Shown here piece after piece: positions 9,879-18,152 of a stretch of 32,499 bases of DNA; the first letter of the stretch is position 1; every line of letters starts with the position of its first letter. Location: contig JAFIEX010000010.1 in the NCBI GenBank assembly GCA_020832365.1, positions 1 through 32,499 of the forward strand, given 5' to 3'. The notes below the pieces were generated by a model, which had not been told where the DNA came from, did no database searches, and saw nothing but the letters and a program-made list of their open reading frames with translations. The translations under genes were made by a program, and so were the position numbers. The stretch comes from Crocinitomicaceae bacterium (GTDB lineage: Bacteria > Bacteroidota > Bacteroidia > Flavobacteriales_D > Crocinitomicaceae).

Positions 9879-9947
9879 TTACAATTTTTGTAATAAAAAA
9901 TTGTAATGGATTACAATAAAACACGCTAAAAAATGTAATCTATTACA
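9879..9947. promoter_or_regulatory. Cluster of three inverted repeats (candidate operator array, alternatively tandem AT-rich terminators)
   Basis: TTACAA-N3-TTGTAA 9879-9893; ATTGTAAT-GG-ATTACAAT 9900-9917; TGTAAT-CT-ATTACA 9934-9947; intergenic between the P-type ATPase and the upstream hypothetical lipoprotein. Confidence 0.6.
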
Positions 9948-9976
9948 ATTTGTTTGGTTTTTTGTATTAAATCGGG

Positions 9977-10831
9977 CTACTCAGATTTTTGTATGTTCTT
10001 TTTAATCAGATTTTTGAGTTCAACTTTTACTGCTCTCTTTTCTGTTTGAACTAAACCGTACTCAGGGTTTAGACCAATTAATGTTCCTGTATCAATCAGG
10101 TTATGTCCAGTTAAAAAAGAAATATCTTCGCCAAGTGATAACTCACCAAACTGATCTTCTTTAGAAAAAATCATATCCTGTGTTACGTTACGGACTTTTA
10201 TTTTATTCGGGTGGTGCACAAGGAGGGTTATTCGCTTGTCATGATTAAAATTAATAATCGTAGCATTAAAATGATTATTTAAAACCCCTTTAAAAATGAC
10301 ACGTTGATTTATTTTGAAAAAGTTGGTGTTGTCTTGCCGTCGCGGCTTCAATTTCTCCAAATAAGCGTCGTTCAGAGTAATTGAATAATTGGTATCACGC
10401 CTTACCACATCCGAAAAAACAAACACCTCTGAACGCGTAATAAAAGGAAAAAAGGTTTTACGCTCTGGAAGTATTAAGTTTTCAAAACTTTCTCCTTTAG
10501 ATAACGGATAATTTGCGAATAATTTTTGCTTGGCTTCATGCACCTGACTGGCCGTTCGGTAACCGCCAAAACCAATGAAATAATGAATTTTACTGTAACC
10601 AACCGCTTCATCTACGTATACAACATCACTTTTGTTTATTGGATGAAGAGCCGTAATCATGCCTTGATGAACCACTGTACAGGAGCTCAAAATTATCAAA
10701 ACAAGGCAAAACATATAAATGAAAACTGACTTGTAAGTTAAACCCAGCAACTTCCTTTTTCTTTTTGGAAGCAACGCCACTTTTTCTAAATCTATTAAAA
10801 CACTTTGAACTACAACCATAATCTCATGCAT
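9977..10831 (-). CDS. Hypothetical lipoprotein / membrane-anchored protein
   Basis: 284 aa; hydrophobic segment VFIYMFCLVLIILSSC with lipobox-like LSSC; no recognised catalytic motif; start codon uncertain (N-terminal extension). Confidence 0.6.
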   Translation of the reverse strand: MHEIMVVVQSVLIDLEKVALLPKRKRKLLGLTYKSVFIYMFCLVLIILSSCTVVHQGMITALHPINKSDVVYVDEAVGYSKIHYFIGFGGYRTASQVHEAKQKLFANYPLSKGESFENLILPERKTFFPFITRSEVFVFSDVVRRDTNYSITLNDAYLEKLKPRRQDNTNFFKINQRVIFKGVLNNHFNATIINFNHDKRITLLVHHPNKIKVRNVTQDMIFSKEDQFGELSLGEDISFLTGHNLIDTGTLIGLNPEYGLVQTEKRAVKVELKNLIKKNIQKSE

Positions 10832-10915
10832 CTTTCAAAATAAGGTGAAATAAAGCAAAAATAAGCTGAACCTAACAAAAAAAACTTTATTTTCGTTGCA
10901 ATAAATAATAAAAAC

Positions 10916-11356
10916 ATGAATGCTTTAGTAAGTGCACACTCTGGGTTGAGATATATAGTTTTACTTTTATTGGTGGTCGCTATTGTGAACGCCTTGCTGA
11001 ATTTAAAAAGTGGTAAGTACGAGAAAAAAGACAAGATGATTAATCTCTTTACGATGATCTTTTTGCACATTCAATTGCTTATTGGTTTAGTTTTGTATTT
11101 TACTTCTGATAAAGTACAGTTTGTTTCGGGATTAATGGCGGACAAAAGTTTGCGATTTTTTGATGTGGAGCATCCTGTATTAATGATTTTAGCCATTATT
11201 TTGGTCACATTAGGTCGTAAAAAAGCCGAATTACGTGAAGTTCCAGATGTAAAGCACAAATTAATTTTGCGTTATTACCTACTTGGTTTAGTGTTAATTT
11301 TCATTTCAATTCCATGGCCATTTACGCATCCTCATTTGGGCGCTGGTTGGTTCTAA
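10916..11356 (+). CDS. Conserved 4-TM membrane protein (cytochrome-b-like, Bacteroidota)
   Basis: 146 aa; N-terminal HSGLRYIVLLLLVVAIVNALL, further TM segments with conserved His; upstream of and overlapping the c-type cytochrome. Confidence 0.7.
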   Translation: MNALVSAHSGLRYIVLLLLVVAIVNALLNLKSGKYEKKDKMINLFTMIFLHIQLLIGLVLYFTSDKVQFVSGLMADKSLRFFDVEHPVLMILAIILVTLGRKKAELREVPDVKHKLILRYYLLGLVLIFISIPWPFTHPHLGAGWF

Positions 11357-11652
11357 GCCTTTGGCTTGGACTATTTTCTTGTCATAGTCCAGATTGGGCA
11401 GACGAAGTAACAGGCGAGGTTAGAGGAGATTATATTTACAATTATTATTGTACCAGCTGTCATGGCAAGCAAGGTAACTCAAATATCAGTGGCGCATCGG
11501 ATTTAACCAAAAGTAGTTTGGCCCCTGAAGAAGTGTTAACAGTTATTCTCAATGGAAGAGGGCGAAACATGCCCTCCTATCGCAATATGATTGTAGAGGA
11601 AGAAGAGCAATTCAAATTAGTGGAGTACATCATGCAATTAAGAGAAGAGTAA
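11314..11652 (+). CDS. c-type cytochrome lipoprotein
   Basis: 112 aa; lipobox-like GLFSC; heme motif CTSCHGKQGNSN (CxxCH); distal NMPSY Met ligand region; overlaps the preceding gene by 43 nt. Confidence 0.85.
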   Translation: MAIYASSFGRWLVLSLWLGLFSCHSPDWADEVTGEVRGDYIYNYYCTSCHGKQGNSNISGASDLTKSSLAPEEVLTVILNGRGRNMPSYRNMIVEEEEQFKLVEYIMQLREE

Positions 11653-11655
11653 GTT

Positions 11656-12855
11656 ATGGAAGTAGGAAAAATTGCGGAAGGCATAACAGGAGAAAAAGCA
11701 GTTTTGGTAGGTGTAATCAGTCAAAATCAGACGCAAGAAGAGGCGGAAGATCATTTGGATGAACTGGCATTTTTAGCAGAAACCGCTGGAGCAGTTACGG
11801 TGCAAAAATTTCTACAAAAACTCCCAACACCGCATCCAAAAACATTTCTTGGTACAGGAAAAATAGAAGAGGTGGCCGCTTATGTTAAAGAGGAAGAAAT
11901 CGATATGGTCATCTTCGATGATGATTTATCTCCTTCTCAGCTTCGTAACATAGAACGTACAATGAACGTCAAAATTCTTGATAGAAGTAATTTAATTTTA
12001 GATATTTTCGCCTCTAGAGCAAGAACCTCTCACGCCAAAACACAAGTAGAGTTAGCCCAGTATGAGTATCTTTTACCAAGACTAACGAGAATGTGGACAC
12101 ACCTTGAGCGTCAAAAAGGAGGGATTGGTATGCGCGGACCAGGCGAGACACAAATTGAAACTGACCGAAGAATCATTAAACAGAAAATTAGTCTACTCAA
12201 AAAGAAGTTGGAAGAAATTGACAAGCAAAAAGCTGTTCAAAGAGGGAATCGCGGACAATTAGTACGTGTTGCGCTTGTTGGTTATACCAATGTGGGCAAA
12301 AGTACCATTATGAATTTATTGAGTAAATCAGAGGTTTTTGCAGAAAACAAATTATTTGCTACCCTAGACACCACTGTGAGAAAAGTGGTTATCGAAAACT
12401 TGCCCTTCCTGCTTTCGGATACCGTAGGGTTTATCCGAAAATTGCCGCATCAATTGGTTGAATCTTTTAAATCTACATTGGACGAGGTGAGGGAATCAGA
12501 TATTTTAGTGCATGTTTTAGATATTTCCCACCCGAATTTTGAGGACCATTACAAAGTCGTCAACGAAACACTTGCTGAAATCGATAAAGAGGTAAAACCA
12601 ACCATCATTGTTTTTAATAAAATCGACAATTATCAATACACGCCTCAAGAAGAGGATGATTTAGGAGAAAAAAAGAAAGAAAACTATACCTTAGAAGAAA
12701 TCAAACAACAATGGATGGCGAAAATCGGACCACATGCCTGCATCTTTATTTCCGCCCACCAAAAAGAAAATATCGAAGAATTCAAGGATGTCCTTTACGA
12801 AGAAGTAAAGCGTATTTTCAAAGAACGATACCCCTACAATAACTTTTTGTATTAA
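11656..12855 (+). CDS. hflX: GTPase HflX
   Basis: 399 aa; GMRGPGETQIETDRR, VALVGYTNVGKSTIMNLL, LFATLDTT, DTVGFIRKLPHQLVESFKSTLDE, NKID. Confidence 0.96.
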   Translation: MEVGKIAEGITGEKAVLVGVISQNQTQEEAEDHLDELAFLAETAGAVTVQKFLQKLPTPHPKTFLGTGKIEEVAAYVKEEEIDMVIFDDDLSPSQLRNIERTMNVKILDRSNLILDIFASRARTSHAKTQVELAQYEYLLPRLTRMWTHLERQKGGIGMRGPGETQIETDRRIIKQKISLLKKKLEEIDKQKAVQRGNRGQLVRVALVGYTNVGKSTIMNLLSKSEVFAENKLFATLDTTVRKVVIENLPFLLSDTVGFIRKLPHQLVESFKSTLDEVRESDILVHVLDISHPNFEDHYKVVNETLAEIDKEVKPTIIVFNKIDNYQYTPQEEDDLGEKKKENYTLEEIKQQWMAKIGPHACIFISAHQKENIEEFKDVLYEEVKRIFKERYPYNNFLY

Positions 12856-12870
12856 TTGAATTAAAAAGTA

Positions 12871-12900
12871 AGGGGACACTTCCTAGATGTCCCCTTTTTG
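12871..12900. terminator. Bidirectional intrinsic terminator between hflX and the convergent surface-protein gene
   Basis: GGGGACA (12872-12878) / TGTCCCC (12888-12894), followed by TTTTT on + and a shorter U-rich run on -. Confidence 0.85.
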
Positions 12901-12917
12901 CTACTTTGATTATACTA

Positions 12918-15900
12918 CTAATTCTTCACTACTCTAAATTGTGCATGACCTTCTTTCCAGTGGATGCTAATCCAGTAAACACCTGGAGCAAACGGATTCA
13001 ACTCAATTTGTGCTTTGTCTTGAATGCTCATTTGCGTATGCACGAGTCTTCCCGTCGCATCGTAAACATGAATGGCTTTGTCGCCTGAAATTTCAGAAAG
13101 CCCTTCAATTGTAACTAAACCATTAGTGGGATTAGGATACACTTGAAGCAATAAATCTTTTTCTTTATCATTTGTTGATAAGTTGCAATTTACTTCTATT
13201 TCCATTACACCACCTTCGCAACCCAACTCATTGGTCTCTACCACACTAATTATCCCGAAATTACCGTTGAAGTTGACGATAATGGCGTTTGTGCCTTGTC
13301 CATTTACAATAGTTGCACCAACCGGAACAGTCCATAGGAATGACGAATTAGCGTCTCCTATAACTTGGTAAACTTCTGCATCGGCATTACACGACACCAA
13401 TTCAGCACCAGTAATTATGCTTGTTTGTGGCAAGGCGTTCACCACTACCGAGGTACTTCCGGAGTTTTCACAGCCATTGTTGTCTATCACCAATACATTA
13501 TAGTTTTCGGTGCTAGTTGGAATAAACGCTACACCATTTTGCACGTTATTGTCCCAAATGAATGTAACCCCACCTTGTGCAGTTAGTGTGACCTCTTCTC
13601 CAGCACAAACTTCATTCGCACTTGCTTGAATCGTAACTGTTGGTAAAGGATTTACCACAACTGTTGTGCTACTTGTATTTTCACAGCCATTGTTGTCTGT
13701 TACCATTGCCGTGTAAGTCGTTGTGCTGGTTGGAATAAATGCTACACCATTTTGCACATTATTATCCCAACTGATGTTATTGCCTCCCTGCGCGGTTAAA
13801 GTCACAGCATCTCCAGCACAAACCTCATTCGCACTTGCTTGAATCGTAACTGTTGGTAAACTTAACACAGAAACAGTAATCGGTGCAGAAGTTGTAATAC
13901 AAGACGCTTGAGAAGCAGAAACTGTAAACGTTCCGCTATTGGATACCGTAATAGCTGGACCAGAAATGTTATTATTCCACTCATAATTTTGTGCGCCGCT
14001 GGCAGTTAGCGTTACCTGACCACCATCACAGAAAGTCGTTGGTCCATCTGCATTTATAACTGGTGTGTCCAGAGCAATTTCTTGTGTTTGAAAAGGAGCG
14101 GACTCACTTTGACAGCCATTAGCATGTGTAATCACAACAGAAAACGTTCCTGTTTGAGCAACTGTAATCTCTGAAGATGTTGCTCCATTGCTCCACAAAT
14201 AGCTATCGCCATTGGAGGCACTCAATAAAATAGCTTGTCCATTACAAATGTCTCCATTTCCGGAACTCGCGCTAATGTTGGCAGCTGGCACAAACAACAC
14301 ATCTACATTAAGCTCTTGTGTGAGTAAAACAGCACCACAACCTGGCGAACTTGCCGAAATTTCAACGGTATTATTACCAATTTGTAAGTCTGCTGCAGGT
14401 AGTTGAAACAACAGATCAACACCTTGTCCTACTTGTTGGCTGGTTGTGGTTAAACCATTTACTAAAGCAGTGTAAACAACATTGTTTTCTGCGCCTTCAA
14501 TCGTAAATGTATAGTTATCTCCATCACAAATCTGAGTAGGGCCATTTAAAATTAAATTAGTTGCTGCAACATTATTTACAATTACACTTACAGGAACTCT
14601 TTGGCTTTCGCATCCGTTCAATACTGTGCTTACATACCGTGTTTCAGTTTGGGTCACGTTAGAAATGTTTAACACATTACTTGTTTGATTAGCAATTGCA
14701 GTGCCGCCTACCGCCTGGTTATACCATAAGAAAGTAGCGCTAGGGTCGCTAGATACAGCCTGTAAAGATGCGTTACCCGAACCACAAATCGTATCGTTGA
14801 TTACAGCTGTTATAGTTGGCGTTGGCAGAATTTCAACACTCACGGTTTGTGGCAGTGAAGTACACCCATCTCTGGTAACCGTTAAAGCATAAACCCCCTC
14901 ATGGATTACTTTTTCTGTGTTTTCAATTGCGGCAGGAAGCTGATCTGCTGAGGTAAAACCATTAGGTCCAGACCAAGCGTAATCTGCACCAGAAAAACTT
15001 GGAGCTGTTAAAATCAAGTCTTCTCCCTCACAAATAGGCGCATTAGAAAACGCAACAGAACCATCATTGTAAAGTGCTGTAATTTCGTTTACCGATAAAG
15101 CCCTGTTATATAGTCTTATATCATCTGCATCGCCTCTATAAAAGGTACTACTCGTACCATTTGCTTGTCTTCCAAACTCTAAATTCGTAATCGTATTAGT
15201 AATAGTTCCCGTGTGATTGGTTTGACCAGTTAAAACACCGTTTTGATAAATTCTCAATTGTGCACCGTTGTAAGTGCAAACAATATGATGCCACTGATTG
15301 AAAGGAACATTGACATTAGATTGAGCTAAACCAGCATTATTTACTCTCCACCTCACCCTGTTTTCATTCGGCTGATTTGGGGATGTTTGGAAACTATTTA
15401 ACCCAACAAACAAGCCATTCATCTGCCATTTATTTAGTAATGGTGTAGTTGCCCCCCAATTCGATGGTGTTTGTCTCACCCACATGGCAATGGTAACTTG
15501 ATTGGTCAAGGCCCCAACTTGTGGTGGGTTTCCTGATGTGGTATATGTCGATCCATTCAAATTAAGTGCTGAACTTGCGTTACCTTTCCTATCATCAACA
15601 TAGGAAAAATTGCTCCCTACAATAGCAGCATTAATATTGTTACCACTTTGGTCTTGGGTGTTTCCATTAAAAGTATAATGCACCAAAAGACCGGAAGACA
15701 AATCTATTTCAGGAGATAACGGTTGAATAACCACTGCGTGCACTTGGGCCGTATCGCTTTCACAACCGTTAAGGTCAGTAATTGTAACAAAATAAGTTTG
15801 TGTCATCCAAATAGAATCTGTTGTAAATTGACCATTGGTATTGGATGAAAGTAAGTTTGTCAATGATGGGTTGCTATACCAATTATACACTTCATTTGGT

Positions 15901-17852
15901 TGAGCACCTGAAGCTGTTAAATCCAGTTCACCACCATTACAAATTTGGTCTCCAACTACGATTGGTTTGTTGGGCAATGCCCAAGTATCTATAGTGATAG
16001 TATCTTCCATCCATCTTTGACAGCCAGTATTTGGATCCTGTGATCTGATTAAAAAGTTCGATGCACCAGTCAATGCACTAGTTGTGAAAAACAAGGTGTC
16101 GTTGTTGCCATTTTGTGTTGTTCCAACCATATCCAAAGAAGGCAAAACGTGCAAGGAATATGTTAAATTGGTTTCTGTTTGCTCAACATATATTTCAGCC
16201 GTAGATGCTTCACATACGATTAAACTATTCGTTCCTACAGGTTTGTTAACAGATAATGGGTTAACTGTTAAGCCCACTGTCCAAGCGCTTGATGAACATC
16301 CGTTTTTTTCTAAGGTTAGGGAGTATGTTCCGTCGTTTGGCATTCCTACATTTGGTATTGTTGGGTTCTGATCATTAGAGGAAAAACCACTAGGACCTGT
16401 CCAACTGTATGTTGCTCCGGCTAGTTCTGCAGGTGAAAAAATAGCCGAGGCACCGTCACATTCTGCAAAATGTAAACCTGCTGGTTCTAACTGCAAATAA
16501 TAATCTCTGCTTTCTGATGGAGCTAAACCGTTCCACCTTCCGTTATCCAATCGCATAACAGCATGGTTATTAGATCCTGGTTGACTAGGGTGCCAGTTTA
16601 AATAGGGCGATGTGAAATTGTTTTGCCAAGTAAACACACCTCCTACCCTTCTAAATCCAATCCAAGCTGAATTCGAAGACAAGTAAGATGTTAAAAGATT
16701 TTGATCAGATTGGTCGCCAATGTTCGCCAAATGACCACCGTTATTGATGCAGTTAGTATTGGCTGTATTAAAATTCGCTGCAACAATGTTTCTGTAGTAA
16801 AACCTGCCATTTGATTCCCCTACAAACCTAAATAAACTTGGGTCAGGAATATCGCCAACAACTCCTTGAATACTGATTAATTGTGCGTTTGGAGTGCCTA
16901 CAGACATGACGTTTGTTGAGCTCACCCGCAACAAATAATTAGTTCCAGATTGTGCACCTTCGGGAATAACACCTGTTAGTGTTCCTGTTAGTGCATCGCT
17001 TTGTATTTTGCCTATTTCAATATTATCCACAAAATCACCATTCAAATCCGAGAGTTCTAACAAGTACTCATTGCCGGTTAATACCTCACCAGTTGCCGAA
17101 AAATCAACTGAGAAAGTTTCACCAGCGCATAAATTCGTTTGGCTAATGGCTGTAATGTCAACAGTAACTGAATTAGAGTTAAATAATGCCGAAACCTCAT
17201 CAGCATTTATTACTCTATTGTACAACCTCACATCATCTATCCTGCCCCGCAGCCATGTGTTATTGGATTGGTTAACAACATTCCCACCAATGTTAAAATT
17301 GTGACTAGTATTTACCGCTGTAAAGTTCCCTAGCTCTGTTCTCACTAAATTACCATTGTGGTAACAACGAAGAGCAGAGTGATCACCAGTAATTACCACA
17401 TGGTTCCATGTTGTTGGCGAGGCAATTGGGAAACTTAAAGAACCAAATGTTGGATGGAATACAATAACTCTATTTGAATTCGTATAGTAACCCGACTCTA
17501 TTGAGTTGTCTTGACCAACCAAACTCATCGCATTAATATTTGAATTAATTCGAAACCAATAAGAAATAGACCAATTCGTTAAACTATTCATGAGGGGCGC
17601 ACCCATAGAAATCATTCCGTTTGAATGGTTACCGTCAAAATTTATCGCTTTCATTTTACTACCAAAGCGGTTTTCAGAAACAATCAAATGCTGACCCGTG
17701 CCGTGGTTATTATTACCGCTAACATCCAATGTGTTATTGTCTAATGGCAAATGAAAAACTAGACCATTTGTTAAGTTGACTTGCGCAAAAGTAGTCTGCA
17801 AAAAAGCAACTACAAATACTAGCAAAGACCAAGTAAATATTCGATTTTTCAT
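12918..17852 (-). CDS. Large T9SS-secreted multidomain surface protein (LamG-like x2, C-type-lectin-like, Ig/PKD-like repeats, type A C-terminal sorting domain)
   Basis: Likely start MKNRIFTWSLLVFVVAFLQTTFAQ at 17852 (ORF extends to 17876); two GLVFHLPLDNNTLDVSGNNNHG-type LamG modules; C-type lectin-like module around 16480-16845; C-term LQVYPNPTNGLVTIEGL...GVYWISIHWKEGHAQFRVVKN. Confidence 0.9.
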   Translation of the reverse strand: MKNRIFTWSLLVFVVAFLQTTFAQVNLTNGLVFHLPLDNNTLDVSGNNNHGTGQHLIVSENRFGSKMKAINFDGNHSNGMISMGAPLMNSLTNWSISYWFRINSNINAMSLVGQDNSIESGYYTNSNRVIVFHPTFGSLSFPIASPTTWNHVVITGDHSALRCYHNGNLVRTELGNFTAVNTSHNFNIGGNVVNQSNNTWLRGRIDDVRLYNRVINADEVSALFNSNSVTVDITAISQTNLCAGETFSVDFSATGEVLTGNEYLLELSDLNGDFVDNIEIGKIQSDALTGTLTGVIPEGAQSGTNYLLRVSSTNVMSVGTPNAQLISIQGVVGDIPDPSLFRFVGESNGRFYYRNIVAANFNTANTNCINNGGHLANIGDQSDQNLLTSYLSSNSAWIGFRRVGGVFTWQNNFTSPYLNWHPSQPGSNNHAVMRLDNGRWNGLAPSESRDYYLQLEPAGLHFAECDGASAIFSPAELAGATYSWTGPSGFSSNDQNPTIPNVGMPNDGTYSLTLEKNGCSSSAWTVGLTVNPLSVNKPVGTNSLIVCEASTAEIYVEQTETNLTYSLHVLPSLDMVGTTQNGNNDTLFFTTSALTGASNFLIRSQDPNTGCQRWMEDTITIDTWALPNKPIVVGDQICNGGELDLTASGAQPNEVYNWYSNPSLTNLLSSNTNGQFTTDSIWMTQTYFVTITDLNGCESDTAQVHAVVIQPLSPEIDLSSGLLVHYTFNGNTQDQSGNNINAAIVGSNFSYVDDRKGNASSALNLNGSTYTTSGNPPQVGALTNQVTIAMWVRQTPSNWGATTPLLNKWQMNGLFVGLNSFQTSPNQPNENRVRWRVNNAGLAQSNVNVPFNQWHHIVCTYNGAQLRIYQNGVLTGQTNHTGTITNTITNLEFGRQANGTSSTFYRGDADDIRLYNRALSVNEITALYNDGSVAFSNAPICEGEDLILTAPSFSGADYAWSGPNGFTSADQLPAAIENTEKVIHEGVYALTVTRDGCTSLPQTVSVEILPTPTITAVINDTICGSGNASLQAVSSDPSATFLWYNQAVGGTAIANQTSNVLNISNVTQTETRYVSTVLNGCESQRVPVSVIVNNVAATNLILNGPTQICDGDNYTFTIEGAENNVVYTALVNGLTTTSQQVGQGVDLLFQLPAADLQIGNNTVEISASSPGCGAVLLTQELNVDVLFVPAANISASSGNGDICNGQAILLSASNGDSYLWSNGATSSEITVAQTGTFSVVITHANGCQSESAPFQTQEIALDTPVINADGPTTFCDGGQVTLTASGAQNYEWNNNISGPAITVSNSGTFTVSASQASCITTSAPITVSVLSLPTVTIQASANEVCAGDAVTLTAQGGNNISWDNNVQNGVAFIPTSTTTYTAMVTDNNGCENTSSTTVVVNPLPTVTIQASANEVCAGEEVTLTAQGGVTFIWDNNVQNGVAFIPTSTENYNVLVIDNNGCENSGSTSVVVNALPQTSIITGAELVSCNADAEVYQVIGDANSSFLWTVPVGATIVNGQGTNAIIVNFNGNFGIISVVETNELGCEGGVMEIEVNCNLSTNDKEKDLLLQVYPNPTNGLVTIEGLSEISGDKAIHVYDATGRLVHTQMSIQDKAQIELNPFAPGVYWISIHWKEGHAQFRVVKN
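13434..13860 (-). repeat. Tandem duplication of about 213 bp (71 codons) within the surface-protein gene
   Basis: PTVTIQASANEVCAGDAVTLTAQGG...NGCENTSSTTVVVNPL followed by a near-identical PTVTIQASANEVCAGEEVTLTAQGG...NGCENSGSTSVVVNAL; GCACTTGCTTGAATCGTAACTGTTGGTAAA recurs at 13618 and 13831. Confidence 0.85.
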
Positions 17853-18152
17853 GCTAATTGTTTTAATTTCAAGCAAAGCTATGTCAACACTAAAAAGTCA
17901 CAAAAAAAGGGGGTGATTAATGTTTTAACCAATGTTGCAAATAATTGTACTATTGTTTCTTTTTTTGTTAATCAGTTGAATTTGATGGCTTTATGTGTTG
18001 AGTTGAATTTGAAAAAGTCGCGTCGGTTATTAATTTCCTAGCATTCAATAAGATTGCATTCACAAATTATTATCTTTATTTCTCGTATCAATTCATCTTG
18101 ATTTAAAAGTTGGGTTTGGCGTAAATTTTGATTTTACGGTAAGAAAAAACAA

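Noticed and set aside
10810-11070. 86-aa minus-strand ORF overlapping two genes
   Set aside because: Antisense to the 10916 membrane protein and overlapping the 5' end of the 9977 gene; no independent support
13434-13860. Repeats as a CRISPR array or tandem satellite
   Set aside because: Only two copies, in frame within a CDS, no spacer organisation
16084-16371. 95-aa plus-strand ORF and similar ones (e.g. 17008-17304) inside the adhesin gene
   Set aside because: Antisense shadows of the repetitive Ig-like coding sequence
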